Part shown: one piece after another, positions 27,159-35,983 of the stretch
Numbering within the stretch: the first letter of the stretch is position 1
Layout of the letters: the number at the start of each line of letters is the position of its first letter
Assembly (NCBI RefSeq): GCF_014058705.1
Contig: NZ_CP059692.1
Location: 1,493,001 to 1,557,000 of the forward strand
DNA: 64,000 nucleotides
Source of the DNA: Aureimonas mangrovi
Lineage (GTDB): Bacteria > Pseudomonadota > Alphaproteobacteria > Rhizobiales > Rhizobiaceae
Direction of reading: 5' to 3'
Translations under genes and position numbers: made by a program
Notes under the pieces: model-generated
Seen by the model: the letters and a program-made list of their open reading frames with translations, nothing else
The model's database searches: none
What the model was told of the DNA's origin: nothing

Positions 27159-27294
27159 AGGGGCGCTTTTCGCCATCGGCGGACTTCAACCTTCCGTTCG
27201 CCGCAAAAACCGTTAGAAAGCCGCTGTGTTTTCAACGTCCGCCCCGTCCGTCCTTTGACGTGCGGGGCGGGTGCGCGACAGGTGACAGCGGCCG

Positions 27295-28290
27295 ATGAGC
27301 GACGATACCTTCATCCGCGAGGTGAACGAGGAAATCCGGCAGGAGCGCGTTCGCAGCTTCTGGTCGCGCTTCGGTTGGCTGGTCATCACCTTCGTGGTCG
27401 TCGCGATCCTCGGCACGATCGGCTACGTCCTGTGGGAGCGCCATCGTGCCTCCGTGGCCGCGGCCGACGGCGACCGCTATCTGGCCGCCATCGAGATGGC
27501 CGACAACGGCGACTTGGCCGGCGCGACGGAAGGCTTCGAGGCACTGGCATCCGACGGCGTCGGCGCTTATCCGCATCTCGCCCGCCTGCGTCTGGCTGGC
27601 GCCCTTGAAGCCTCGGGCGATCTCTCGGGAGCGGTGACGGCGCTCGACGAGGTCACGGACGCCTCGGGCGCCCCCCGCGGTCTGCGGGACGTGGCGGCCG
27701 TTCGTGCCGCCTACATTCTCGTCGATACCGGCACTCCGGACGATGTGCGCCAGCGCGTCGAGCGCCTGACCGGCGAAAGCGAGCCGCTGCGCCATCAGGC
27801 GCGCGAGGCGCTCGGCCTCTCGCTCTGGAAGGCTGGGGACGGCGAGGCCGCACAGCCCTTCTTCGAGCAGCTGACGAGCGATGCCGGTGCGCCCTCGGGG
27901 ATGCCACAGCGCGCACGTCTGATCCTCGATCTCATCGCTGCCGGCACGGTCCTGCCGTCAGCCGACACGCTGGAGGCAGCTCCGCCGATCACCGCGGCAC
28001 CGGCTGCCGAAACGCCTCCCGCCGCTCCGGATGCCGCTGAAGTGCCGGCTGAGGCGGATGTGGTGCCGCCGGCCGAGACTGCCGACGAGGTGTTGTCGAC
28101 GCCGCTCGCCGACCAGCTCGATCTGCCCGACGCCGATGCCGCGCCGGCCGACGCGCCCGAGGCGCCAGCCGGCCAGGCTGCACCAGCCGACGAGGTGGAG
28201 GGGACGCCTGCCGTCCCCGAGACGCAGACCCCTGCCGAGCCTTCCGCGCCCGCCGAGCCGCAGGCTCCCGGCGCGACGCCGCCCTCCTGA
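27295..28290 (+). CDS. YfgM-like single-pass membrane protein with TPR-like repeats
   Basis: A 331-residue protein with a cytoplasmic N-terminal segment (1-27, [14 protein letters not shown]), one membrane helix (about 28-47) and a periplasmic helical domain whose A/L pattern ([28 protein letters not shown]) resembles TPR/SEL1 units. The layout matches the YfgM ancillary subunit of the SecYEG translocon, found next to der in many proteobacteria. After about residue 232 the protein becomes a long Pro/Ala/Glu/Asp-rich tail with no predicted fold. The stop is 20 bases before der, so the two are cotranscribed. Confidence 0.78.
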   Translation: MSDDTFIREVNEEIRQERVRSFWSRFGWLVITFVVVAILGTIGYVLWERHRASVAAADGDRYLAAIEMADNGDLAGATEGFEALASDGVGAYPHLARLRLAGALEASGDLSGAVTALDEVTDASGAPRGLRDVAAVRAAYILVDTGTPDDVRQRVERLTGESEPLRHQAREALGLSLWKAGDGEAAQPFFEQLTSDAGAPSGMPQRARLILDLIAAGTVLPSADTLEAAPPITAAPAAETPPAAPDAAEVPAEADVVPPAETADEVLSTPLADQLDLPDADAAPADAPEAPAGQAAPADEVEGTPAVPETQTPAEPSAPAEPQAPGATPPS

Positions 28291-28310
28291 TCGCGAAAGC
28301 GCGCCCGCCC

Positions 28311-29714
28311 ATGCCCACCATCGCCATCATCGGGCGCCCGAACGTCGGCAAGTCGACGCTGTTCAACCGTCTCGTCGGCAAGCGTCTTGCGCTCGTCGAT
28401 GATCGGCCGGGCGTGACGCGCGACCGGCGCGAGGGCGAGGCCTCGCTTCTCGACATCGAGTTCACGATCGTCGACACGGCTGGTCTCGAGGAGGCAGGCG
28501 CCGATACGCTCGAGGGCCGCATGCGCGCCCAGACCGAGACGGCGATCGACGCGGCGGACCTCTCGCTCTTCATCGTCGACGCCAAGTCAGGGATGACGCC
28601 GCAGGACCTCTCCTTTGGCGATCTCCTGCGCCGCAAGGGGCGCCCCGTCGTGCTCGTTGCGAACAAGGCCGAGGCGCGAGGGTCCGACGAAGGCTTCTAC
28701 GACGCCTTCACTCTCGGGCTCGGCGAGCCTGTCGCGATCTCGGCCGAGCACGGCGAGGGCATGGGCGACCTGCGCGACGCGATCGTCGCCGCGCTCGGTG
28801 AAGAAGCCTTCGCGGACGAGGGCGAGGAGGCCGAGGCGTCCGTCGACGTGGAGTTCGATGCCGATGGCGAGCCGATCGAGAGCTACGACGACACCAAGCC
28901 GCTGCGGATCGCCATCGTGGGGCGGCCGAATGCCGGCAAGTCGACGCTGATCAACCGCTTCCTCGGCGAGGAACGACTGCTGACCGGACCGGAAGCCGGC
29001 ATCACGCGTGATTCGATCTCGGTCGAGTGGGAATGGCGGGGACGCCGCGTGAAGATGTTCGACACGGCGGGCCTGCGTCGAAAGGCGAAGGTGCAGGAGA
29101 AGCTCGAGAAGCTTTCCGTCGCCGACGCCCTGCGCGCCATCAAGTTCGCCGAAGTCGTCGTCGTCGTCCTCGATGCAACGATACCCTTCGAGCGGCAGGA
29201 TCTGCAGATCGCCGACCTCATCGCCCGCGAAGGGCGCGCGCCTGTGATCGCCTTCAACAAATGGGATTTGATCGAAGATCGTCAGGCGACGCTGGCGGAT
29301 CTGCGCGAGAAGACGGAGCGGCTTCTGCCGCAACTTCGCGGCGTTCAGGCCGTGACGATCTCGGGTGAGACCGGCGCTGGTCTCGACCGACTGATGAAGG
29401 CGATCGCGGCCACGCACGCGACCTGGAACCGACGTGTTTCGACGGCGCGGCTCAATCAGTGGCTGGAGCGGATGGTGACGCACCATCCGCCTCCGGCGGT
29501 CGCCGGGCGGCGCGTCAACGTGAAATACATGACGCAGGTGAAGAGCCGTCCACCGACCTTCGTGATCTCCACCTCGCGACCCGAGGCACTCGGCACCAGC
29601 TACGTCCGCTACCTCATCAACGGCCTGCGCGAGACCTTCGACCTGCCCGGGATTCCGATCCGCATCAACCTGCGCAAGCCGGCCAATCCCTACGCATCCA
29701 AGAAGAAGCGTTAA
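28311..29714 (+). CDS. der: Ribosome biogenesis GTPase Der (EngA)
   Basis: An essential tandem-GTPase that assists maturation of the 50S subunit. It shows two complete G domains: GRPNVGKST at 8-16 and GRPNAGKST at 204-212, each followed by DTAGL G3 motifs, and by NKAE in the first and NKWD in the second (G4). An acidic linker (about 165-190) separates them, and the C-terminal KH-like domain ends in a lysine-rich tail (KKKR). Of the 467 residues nothing is missing. It is cotranscribed with the YfgM-like gene upstream; the gene order is conserved in many proteobacteria. Confidence 0.96.
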   Translation: MPTIAIIGRPNVGKSTLFNRLVGKRLALVDDRPGVTRDRREGEASLLDIEFTIVDTAGLEEAGADTLEGRMRAQTETAIDAADLSLFIVDAKSGMTPQDLSFGDLLRRKGRPVVLVANKAEARGSDEGFYDAFTLGLGEPVAISAEHGEGMGDLRDAIVAALGEEAFADEGEEAEASVDVEFDADGEPIESYDDTKPLRIAIVGRPNAGKSTLINRFLGEERLLTGPEAGITRDSISVEWEWRGRRVKMFDTAGLRRKAKVQEKLEKLSVADALRAIKFAEVVVVVLDATIPFERQDLQIADLIAREGRAPVIAFNKWDLIEDRQATLADLREKTERLLPQLRGVQAVTISGETGAGLDRLMKAIAATHATWNRRVSTARLNQWLERMVTHHPPPAVAGRRVNVKYMTQVKSRPPTFVISTSRPEALGTSYVRYLINGLRETFDLPGIPIRINLRKPANPYASKKKR

Positions 29715-29827
29715 GGCACGGGTCACGATCCCAGCCATCGTGGCTTGAATGTCACGCTCGCGTGTGAAACACGAAGCACGAAAACCGACTGGGCGCAGGC
29801 CGCCCGCAGATCGCCATTTTCGATGCG

Positions 29828-29848
29828 TTAACCAAGAAACAAGGTTAA
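29828..29848. promoter_or_regulatory. TTAACC-N9-GGTTAA palindrome in front of the cell-wall hydrolase gene
   Basis: A perfect 6-bp inverted repeat with a 9-base spacer, 42 bases before the proposed start. TTAACC is the core of the CtrA half-site (TTAACCAT) in alphaproteobacteria, and a further TTAA lies at 29869-29872. A regulator binding site is an inference. Confidence 0.4.
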
Positions 29849-29890
29849 TGCTCGATTATCGCTCCACGTTAAGGTGATGTGGAGCGGACC

Positions 29891-30970
29891 ATGCGGGCGA
29901 GGGGACTACGAGGGGGGCGACCGTTGGGGCGCAGCAAGAGGACGATGGCGGCCGCGGTCGCCCGTGTCACCGTGCTGGCGACGCTGTCGCTGACCTTCAC
30001 CCCGTTTCTCGCCACGTCCCTTTCCACAGGTGACCGTCCGTCCGTCGTCGAGGAGGCGAACGCGGCGCTCTTTGCCGAGGGGCTCGTCTCCGAATCGCGC
30101 GGGCTCTGGGAGGATCGCGGTCCGGCCAACATGGCCGAGCGTGGCGGCCGCGTCCTGATGCTCGTCGCCGAGCGCGGCGACCGCCCGTTTCAGGCGGGCC
30201 GGATCGCAAGCCGGGGGAGCCTTCTGGGCAGCGGCCTCGTGGCGGGGGACGAACTGATGCGCACCGCCCTGGCTGGCCCGCAGGACATTTCCACCCGCAT
30301 GAGCCTGGCCGCCAATCTCATGCGCCGCGGCATCCGCGTCGATGCGCCGGCGGGCGTCATGACGGCGGCACTGCGCACCGATCAGGGCCCGGGCAGCACC
30401 GCCAATGACGGCGCCGAGCTCGCCTACGCACCGTCTGCCGGGCCTTCGGCATCGTCGCGCTTCAACGACATCCTCCAGGATCGCGGCGGCGCGTTCATCC
30501 CGCCGATCGGCGAGAAGGACCACTCCTGGGCCGCGACACCGCTGTCACCCGCCGTCTTCTCCAAGGAGGAGCAGACCTGTCTCGCCACCGGCATCTACTT
30601 CGAGGCGCGCGGCGAGGTGTCGCGCGGCCAGGAAGCGGTCGCGCAGGTGATCCTGAACCGGGTGCGCGCACCATCCTATCCGGACACGATCTGCGGCGTC
30701 GTCTACCAGAACCGCCACATGCGCAATCGCTGCCAGTTCTCCTTCGCCTGCGACGGCATCCCCGACCGCATCACCAACAAGGCAGCCTACGCCAAGGCCG
30801 AACGTATCGCGCTGGCGACCACAAAGGGCGAAATCTGGCTTCCCGAAGTCGGCTCGGCCACGCATTACCATGCGACCTATGTGCGCCCGCGCTGGGCCCG
30901 CGCGATGGAGCGCGTCGACAAGATCGGGCTGCACGTCTTCTACCGCACCTTCGGCGGCGGCTGGAACTGA
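29891..30970 (+). CDS. SleB/CwlJ-type cell wall hydrolase
   Basis: A 359-residue exported protein with an N-terminal Arg-rich segment and a signal/anchor helix (about 19-45), a low-complexity middle part, and a C-terminal Hydrolase_2 domain (about 225-355) with YFEARGE, GQEAVAQVILNRV, YPDTICGVVYQ, CQFSFACDG and THYHATYVRP, which are the conserved motifs of SleB-type lytic enzymes. It should cleave peptidoglycan in growth or division. The start at 29891 has GGAG 6 bases upstream; a GTG at 29879 is possible. A palindrome resembling CtrA half-sites precedes the gene, so cell-cycle control is conceivable but unproven. Confidence 0.85.
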   Translation: MRARGLRGGRPLGRSKRTMAAAVARVTVLATLSLTFTPFLATSLSTGDRPSVVEEANAALFAEGLVSESRGLWEDRGPANMAERGGRVLMLVAERGDRPFQAGRIASRGSLLGSGLVAGDELMRTALAGPQDISTRMSLAANLMRRGIRVDAPAGVMTAALRTDQGPGSTANDGAELAYAPSAGPSASSRFNDILQDRGGAFIPPIGEKDHSWAATPLSPAVFSKEEQTCLATGIYFEARGEVSRGQEAVAQVILNRVRAPSYPDTICGVVYQNRHMRNRCQFSFACDGIPDRITNKAAYAKAERIALATTKGEIWLPEVGSATHYHATYVRPRWARAMERVDKIGLHVFYRTFGGGWN

Positions 30971-31044
30971 CGCTCGGCTGCAGTACATGACTTGACGCGG
31001 GCGGTGCCGATGCGCCGCCCGCTCTCGTATTTCCGGAGCGTGCG

Positions 31045-31404
31045 ATGAGCGAAAAGGGCGAGGACCATCAGTGGGCCGAGCGCCGCGCGAGCCTCGATGA
31101 GAAGCTCGGCGTGCACAGGGCGCGGCGGGAAGTGGAGACGCGGGCGCAGGCCCAGCGTGTCGGTGGCATGCGCGGAATGGCCGAAGGCCTCAAGATCGCC
31201 AGCGAATTCGTCTCGGGAATCGCCGTCGGTGCGCTTCTGGGCTACGGCATCGACTATTTCGCCGGAACCGGGCCCTTCGGCCTCATCATCTTCCTGCTTC
31301 TCGGTTTTGCCGCAGGAGTTCTGAACGTGGTTCGCTCCCAGTCGGGCCAGCGCGGGCCACACAGCGCCGATAAGGTCGAAAACGAGGGCGATTCATCGCC
31401 TTGA
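31045..31404 (+). CDS. atpI: ATP synthase protein I (AtpI)
   Basis: A 119-residue membrane protein that heads the Fo operon. After a charged N-terminal region (1-45, many Arg and Glu) come two hydrophobic helices (about 52-68 and 76-96), with the family glycines in GIAVGALLGYGIDYFAGTGPFG. AtpI proteins help c-ring assembly and may carry cations. The start ATG at 31045 has CGGAG upstream. There is a 76-base gap to atpB, but the order atpI-atpB-atpE-atpF'-atpF marks a single operon. Confidence 0.92.
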   Translation: MSEKGEDHQWAERRASLDEKLGVHRARREVETRAQAQRVGGMRGMAEGLKIASEFVSGIAVGALLGYGIDYFAGTGPFGLIIFLLLGFAAGVLNVVRSQSGQRGPHSADKVENEGDSSP

Positions 31405-31480
31405 AGGTGTTGCGAAGCTGGTTTCGGGACGCTAAGGGAGTGGCGCCCGGCAAAGGGCACCCAGCATGAGGACCTGACGT

Positions 31481-32230
31481 TTGGCGACCGATCCGCTCTA
31501 CCAGTTTCAGATTTCACGGCTTGTTCCGATCGAAGTCGGGGGCGTCGATCTCTCCTTCACCAATTCTTCGCTGTTCATGGTTGCGACCGTCGCGGCGACA
31601 ACCGCGTTCCTCTACTGGTCGACCCGCGGGCGCGGCCTCGTGCCGAACCGCTCACAGTCGGTTTCCGAGCTCGCCTACGAGTTTATCGCCAAGATGCTCC
31701 GAGACGGCGCAGGGTCGGACGGGATGCGGTTCTTCCCCTTCGTCTTCTCGCTCTTTCTCTTCATTCTCGTCGCCAACCTCTTCGGAATGTTCCCGTATTT
31801 CTTTACGGTGACGAGCCATATCATCGTGACTTTCGCGCTCGCGATGCTGGTGATCGGCACGGTTGTGGTTTACGGCATCTACCATCACGGGCTCGGCTGG
31901 TTCCGCATCTTCATCCCGTCCGGCGTGCCGGCTGCCGTGGTGCCCTTCGTCTCGCTGATCGAGGTGATCTCGTTCCTCTCGCGCCCAGTGTCGCTGTCGG
32001 TTCGTCTCTTTGCCAACATGCTGGCGGGCCACATCACGCTCAAGGTCTTCGCGGGCTTCATCATCTCGCTCGGCAGTCTCGGTGCGCTCGGCATTTTCGG
32101 TGCCGTCCTGCCGCTGATCATGACGATCGCGATCACCGCGCTCGAATTTCTGGTCTCGTTCCTCCAAGCCTACGTCTTCGCGGTTCTGACCTGCATGTAT
32201 CTCAATGATGCGCTGCACGTGCATCACTGA
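31481..32230 (+). CDS. atpB: ATP synthase Fo subunit a
   Basis: The membrane subunit that holds the two proton half-channels. The 249-residue protein has five to six helices and the conserved [14 protein letters not shown] segment whose arginine is essential for proton transfer, followed by [20 protein letters not shown]. The start is a TTG at 31481: an in-frame ATG 15 bases upstream runs into a stop after three codons, while GAGGA sits 8 bases before the TTG. It is followed by atpE after 65 bases. Confidence 0.95.
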   Translation: MATDPLYQFQISRLVPIEVGGVDLSFTNSSLFMVATVAATTAFLYWSTRGRGLVPNRSQSVSELAYEFIAKMLRDGAGSDGMRFFPFVFSLFLFILVANLFGMFPYFFTVTSHIIVTFALAMLVIGTVVVYGIYHHGLGWFRIFIPSGVPAAVVPFVSLIEVISFLSRPVSLSVRLFANMLAGHITLKVFAGFIISLGSLGALGIFGAVLPLIMTIAITALEFLVSFLQAYVFAVLTCMYLNDALHVHH

Positions 32231-32295
32231 TCTTCCGCACCGCGCGGCCTGAGGCTGCGTGACTATCCCGCACGATCCCATTGAAGGAGTTTGAC

Positions 32296-32520
32296 ATGGA
32301 AGCGGACGCTGCACGTTACATTGGCGCTGGCCTGGCCTGTTTCGGCATGGCCGGTACGGCTCTGGCCCTCGGCAACATCTTCTCGAGCTTCCTGACGGGC
32401 GCCCTGCGCAATCCGTCGGCTGCCGACGGTCAGTTCGGCCGCCTCGTCTTCGGCTTCGCCGTGACCGAGGCTCTCGGCATCTTCTCGCTGCTGATCGCGC
32501 TGCTCCTCCTCTTCGTCTGA
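32296..32520 (+). CDS. atpE: ATP synthase Fo subunit c
   Basis: Forms the proton-driven rotor ring. The 74-residue hairpin has two membrane helices joined by the polar loop RNPSA. The ion-binding carboxylate is Glu58 in FAVTEALGIFSLL. The ATG at 32296 follows AAGGAG with a 6-base spacer, one of the best ribosome binding sites in the operon, as expected for the highest-copy subunit; a TTG at 32281 lies within this site and is rejected. A strong stem-loop follows 27 bases after the stop. Confidence 0.97.
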   Translation: MEADAARYIGAGLACFGMAGTALALGNIFSSFLTGALRNPSAADGQFGRLVFGFAVTEALGIFSLLIALLLLFV

Positions 32521-32547
32521 TCGAAGTCGAGAAAGAGGATCGTGTTT

Positions 32548-32572
32548 CCGGCCGCCCGTTCGGGGCGGCCGG
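32548..32572 (+). promoter_or_regulatory. 10-bp stem-loop between atpE and atpF'
   Basis: CCGGCCGCCC (32548-32557) pairs perfectly with GGGCGGCCGG (32563-32572) around a 5-base loop. The following bases (TCAGTTTCG) have no T run, so it is not a clean terminator. In other bacteria structures next to atpE raise the c-subunit level relative to the b subunits, by partial termination or by protecting the 3' end of a processed message; the same role is inferred here. Confidence 0.65.
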
Positions 32573-32593
32573 TCAGTTTCGCCGGAGTGACAG

Positions 32594-33223
32594 ATGTTTG
32601 TCCGTGACGCGCAAGCGCAGACAAGTGAGCCGGACGTCGGCGGGGCGCACACCCTGACTGATTCACCGACACCGCCGACCGCGGAAGCCATCGGGCTTCA
32701 CGAGGAGGAGGTGGGCGGATTCCCGCCGCTGGAGAGCGAATTCTTCGCATCCCAGCTTCTCTGGCTCGCAATCACCTTCGGCCTTCTCTACTGGGTGATG
32801 TCGAAGACGCTGGTTCCGCGTCTGTCCGGCATCATCGAGAACCGTCAGGACCGGATCGCGCTCGACATCGACGCCGCAGAGCGCATGCGCGCCGACGCGG
32901 ACGCCGCTCAGGCTGCATACGAGCAGGATTTGGCGGAGGCGCGCGAGCGCTCTCACAAGATCGCGTCGGACGCGCGCGACGCGGCCAAGGCGGAGGCGGA
33001 AGCCGAGCGCAAGAGATCGGAGGCCGAACTTGACGCCAGGCTCGAAGCCGCGCAGGTGAGGATCGGCGAGATCAAGGCGAAGGCTCTGGCCGACGTCGAC
33101 GCGATCGCCGAGGAGACTGCCGAGGCGATCCTCAACGAACTCACCGGACTGAACGTCACGCGCGAGGAAGTCGCCGCCGCCGTTCGAGAGACCGGAATGG
33201 GCCAGGAGGCGCGTCATGCTTGA
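32594..33223 (+). CDS. atpF': ATP synthase Fo subunit b'
   Basis: The second peripheral-stalk subunit, which forms a heterodimer with b in alphaproteobacteria and chloroplasts. The 209-residue protein has an N-terminal extension of about 50 polar residues, one membrane helix (about 54-72), the short kink VPRLSGIIENRQDRI and a long alanine/glutamate/arginine-rich helix (about 85-185). The gene overlaps atpF by 8 bases, so the two are translated in coupled fashion, as needed for a 1:1 pair. Confidence 0.93.
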   Translation: MFVRDAQAQTSEPDVGGAHTLTDSPTPPTAEAIGLHEEEVGGFPPLESEFFASQLLWLAITFGLLYWVMSKTLVPRLSGIIENRQDRIALDIDAAERMRADADAAQAAYEQDLAEARERSHKIASDARDAAKAEAEAERKRSEAELDARLEAAQVRIGEIKAKALADVDAIAEETAEAILNELTGLNVTREEVAAAVRETGMGQEARHA

Positions 33224-33698
33224 GGATTCCAGTTTCTGGGCCCTTGTCGGCCTCATTCTCTTCCTCGCGCTGATCGCCTATCTCGGTGCGCCGAAGATGA
33301 TCGCCAAGTCGCTCGACGGGCGTGCGGAGCGCATTCGCCGCGAGCTGGACGAGGCGCGCGACCTGAAGGAAGAAGCCAAGCAGCAGCTTGCCGAGTATCA
33401 GCGCCGGCGCCGTGAAGCGGAGGCCGAAGCACGCGAGATCGTCGCAGGAGCCGAGCGGGAGGCCAAGGCAATTCTCGACGAGGCACGCAGCAAGAGCCAC
33501 GATTACATCGAGCGCCGCACGCGCTCGGCTGAGATGAAGATCGCCCAGGCCGAGAACGATGCCATCGCGGAAGTTCGCGCTTCTGCCGTCAATCTCGCGA
33601 TCGATGCGGCAACGCGGGTGATCTCGCAAAAGGATGCGGGCGCCGACCCGGCGATGACGCAGAAGTCGATCGAGGAGATCCGCCGCCGCCTGAACTAG
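33216..33698 (+). CDS. atpF: ATP synthase Fo subunit b
   Basis: A 160-residue peripheral-stalk subunit: a short N terminus, one membrane helix (about 8-24), then an unbroken charged helix to the C terminus. The start overlaps the end of atpF' by 8 bases. With atpF' it clamps the F1 head to subunit a. The F1 genes (atpHAGDC) are not in this window, which is the usual split arrangement in alphaproteobacteria. A terminator follows. Confidence 0.94.
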   Translation: MLEDSSFWALVGLILFLALIAYLGAPKMIAKSLDGRAERIRRELDEARDLKEEAKQQLAEYQRRRREAEAEAREIVAGAEREAKAILDEARSKSHDYIERRTRSAEMKIAQAENDAIAEVRASAVNLAIDAATRVISQKDAGADPAMTQKSIEEIRRRLN

Positions 33699-33727
33699 GC
33701 TTCGGTCGATACCCTGATCAATGAGAG

Positions 33728-33757
33728 CGCCGGTCCAGAGGGCCGGCGTTTTGCGTT
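33728..33757 (+). terminator. Intrinsic terminator of the ATP synthase Fo operon
   Basis: CGCCGG (33728-33733) pairs with CCGGCG (33743-33748), extended by an inner CC/GG pair around a T bulge, followed by TTTT, GCG and TTTT. It is 29 bases after the atpF stop. Confidence 0.8.
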
Positions 33758-33905
33758 TTGCGTCGGAGTAAGGGCGGGCTGGGGTGAGGCGCTGCGGCAC
33801 GGCCAACCCCAACGGCCGAGGCTTCGGAAGCAGGTACGGCGTTTTGTTCTCCCGCGTCCACCACGATCAGCCGATGGCATCGGGTTCGAGGCAGCCGACG
33901 ATCGG

Positions 33906-34616
33906 TCAGATCAGGAGGGGCTCTTCCTGGCGAATGGGCCGGAAGCTCATGCGGTGGAAGGGGCAAGGGCCATGCCGCAGCAGTGCCTCGAGATGCGGCG
34001 GCGTCGCATAGCCCATGTGGCGACTGAACCCATAGTTCGGAAAGCGCGCGCAGAGCCGCGTCATGATCCGGTCTCGCGCGACCTTGGCGACGATCGAGGC
34101 CGCCGCAATCGACAGCGAGCGCGCATCGCCTCCGACGATGGCCGAGCCCTCGCGCAGGAGCGGTGAGGGGACGTCGCGGCCGTCGATCAGGACATGGCAG
34201 GGGCGCGTGCCGAGACCGCGCGCGGCTCGCACCATCGCCAGCAGCGTCGCTTGCCGGATGTTCAGAGTGTCGATCTCGATCGCGCTCGCGGAGGCGATCG
34301 AGACGCTTGCCCAGCGCAGGATCTCCGGGAACAGCCGTTCGCGGTCCGCCGCATCGAGTTTCTTCGAATCGTTCAGCCCATCAGGCACGTTGAGTGGGTC
34401 GAGGATAGCCGCTGCCGTCACCACCGGCCCGGCGAGGGGGCCGCGTCCGGCCTCGTCCACCCCCGCGACGATGCGTGCGCCCCGCGCCCGGCGCTCATCC
34501 TCAAGCGAAAAGTCAGGTACAGTCGTTGCGGCAGGCGCGCGACGAGCGCGAGCGGTCGACGAATTGCGCGGAGAATCGGGTCGAAGGAAAGCCATGGTGC
34601 GGCGAGGCTCCTCCAT
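33906..34616 (-). CDS. rnhB: Ribonuclease HII
   Basis: Cuts RNA in RNA/DNA hybrids and single ribonucleotides in DNA. The catalytic acidic residues are in VDEAGRGPLAGPV, DSKKL and the LIDGR motif; ASIVAKVARD and the conserved GYATPPHLEAL follow. The start at 34616 (236 residues) has GGAG 8 bases upstream. An earlier start at 34667 would put the 5' end inside a strong stem-loop (34634-34662), so it is less likely; a later ATG is at 34595. The N-terminal segment before about residue 52 is not part of the conserved core. It lies downstream of the radical SAM gene, possibly on one transcript. Confidence 0.9.
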   Translation of the reverse strand: MEEPRRTMAFLRPDSPRNSSTARARRAPAATTVPDFSLEDERRARGARIVAGVDEAGRGPLAGPVVTAAAILDPLNVPDGLNDSKKLDAADRERLFPEILRWASVSIASASAIEIDTLNIRQATLLAMVRAARGLGTRPCHVLIDGRDVPSPLLREGSAIVGGDARSLSIAAASIVAKVARDRIMTRLCARFPNYGFSRHMGYATPPHLEALLRHGPCPFHRMSFRPIRQEEPLLI

Positions 34617-34633
34617 CGCCCGATTCTCCGCAA

Positions 34634-34662
34634 GCCTTTCCCGCCGATGAAGCGGGAAAGGC
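34634..34662 (-). promoter_or_regulatory. 11-bp stem-loop in the leader of rnhB
   Basis: GCCTTTCCCGC (34634-34644) pairs perfectly with GCGGGAAAGGC (34652-34662) around a 7-base loop. Read on the minus strand it comes 18 bases before the rnhB start and 51 bases after the radical SAM stop, and has no T run. It may mark an mRNA processing site or an attenuator. Confidence 0.55.
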
Positions 34663-34712
34663 GGCACCGGCCGCGTCGAGGAACGCGGACGGCGATCGGC
34701 ATGCCGGTCTTC

Positions 34713-35864
34713 TCAAAGCAGTGCCAGCTGGACGCCAGCCCCCTTCGGAGCCGTGAAAAGGTCGGTGCGCAGAGCGGTGCGTCGTTCGTTCAGGCCGAGA
34801 CGGCGAGCGGCGAGTTCAAAGCGTCGCCGGATTTGCATGGCGTACGGGCCCGTGCCGCGCATGCGCTTGCCCCATTCGGCGTCGTAGTCCTTGCCGTCCC
34901 GCATCGAGCGCAGGAGTGAGAGCACGTGCCGGTAGCGATCCGGGTAATGCTGCAGGAGCCAGTCCTTGAAGATCGGCGAAACCTCCAGCGGCAGGCGCAG
35001 CAGCACATAGCCCGCCTCGCGGGTGCCGGCTTCGCGCGCAGCCTCCAGAAGTCGCTCGATCTCGCTGTCCGTCAGCCCGGGGATGATCGGCGCCGTCATC
35101 ACCATCGTCGGTACGCCCGCCTCGCTGAGTGCCTTCACAGCCTCCAGCCGCCGCGTCGGCGTGGCGGCGCGCGGCTCCATCGTGCGGGCGAGCCGCCGAT
35201 CGAGCGTCGTCACCGACATGGCCACCTTCGCGAGGCCCCTGGACGCCATGCGCGACAGGATGTCGATGTCACGCATGACAAGCGCCGACTTCGTCACGAT
35301 GCCGACCGGGTGGTTCGCGGCCTCCAGCACCTCGAGGATCTCGCGCATGATGCCGTAGCGCTTTTCGATGGGCTGGTAGGGGTCGGTGTTGGTACCGATC
35401 GCGATCGTGCGGACCTCGTAGCCGGGCTTGGAAAGCTCGGCCTCGAGGAGCGATGCCGCGCCCGGCTTTGCGAAGAGCTTCGATTCGAAATCGACGCCCG
35501 GCGACAGGCCCATATAGGCATGTGTGGGGCGGGCGAAGCAGTAGACGCAGCCGTGTTCGCAGCCGCGATAGGGGTTGATCGAGCGGTCGAAGGAAATGTC
35601 CGGAGAGGTATTGCGGGTGATGATCGTGCGTGGCCGCTCGACCTGAACGTCGGTCTTGAAGGCCGGTAGGTCTTCCAGCGAACTCCAGCCGTCGTCAAAG
35701 CTGGAGCGGGCGAAGGGTTCGAAACGCCCGCTCGGATTGATGCCGGCACCGCGCCCGCGCCTTCGCGCGGGGTCGATCCGTGTCCGCGCCAGCATCCGAT
35801 TGGCGATCTCGACTCCATCGCTCTGCGCAAAGGCCGCGCGATCCGCTGCCATGATCTCCTGCAT
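34713..35864 (-). CDS. SplB-like radical SAM protein (PA0069 family)
   Basis: A 383-residue radical S-adenosylmethionine protein related to spore photoproduct lyase. The iron-sulfur cluster ligands are C102, C106 and C109 in GCEHGCVYCF. The TIM-barrel follows with AIGTNTDPYQPIEK and TKSALVMRD. The family is found widely in bacteria without spores, and mycobacterial relatives belong to the DNA damage response; the chemical reaction is unknown. The start at 35864 has GGGAG 8 bases upstream; GTG 35873 and ATG 35852 are alternatives. A perfect SOS box lies 47 bases upstream, so the gene is likely damage-inducible. Confidence 0.88.
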   Translation of the reverse strand: MQEIMAADRAAFAQSDGVEIANRMLARTRIDPARRRGRGAGINPSGRFEPFARSSFDDGWSSLEDLPAFKTDVQVERPRTIITRNTSPDISFDRSINPYRGCEHGCVYCFARPTHAYMGLSPGVDFESKLFAKPGAASLLEAELSKPGYEVRTIAIGTNTDPYQPIEKRYGIMREILEVLEAANHPVGIVTKSALVMRDIDILSRMASRGLAKVAMSVTTLDRRLARTMEPRAATPTRRLEAVKALSEAGVPTMVMTAPIIPGLTDSEIERLLEAAREAGTREAGYVLLRLPLEVSPIFKDWLLQHYPDRYRHVLSLLRSMRDGKDYDAEWGKRMRGTGPYAMQIRRRFELAARRLGLNERRTALRTDLFTAPKGAGVQLALL

Positions 35865-35911
35865 CAGAGGCACTCCCTCGGTGTGTTAACGAAGTCCTAA
35901 CGCCGGAGGGA

Positions 35912-35926
35912 GAACAATACAAGAAC
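35912..35926 (-). promoter_or_regulatory. LexA (SOS) box upstream of the radical SAM gene
   Basis: Reads GTTCTTGTATTGTTC on the minus strand: an exact GTTC-N7-GTTC direct repeat, which is the LexA operator pattern of alphaproteobacteria. It lies 47 bases before the start of the radical SAM gene and 58 bases before the divergent glycosyltransferase, so either or both could be controlled. Confidence 0.75.
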
Positions 35927-35983
35927 AAAAGGGTTCCGTGGCGCAGCGCTGGCCTCGCTTGTTCCGTTGCGTTATCGAGGGAC

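Noticed and set aside
27239-27270. CCGCCCCG/CGGGGCGG stem-loop before the YfgM-like gene
   Set aside because: The 16-base loop and missing T tract argue against a terminator; I cannot support another role.
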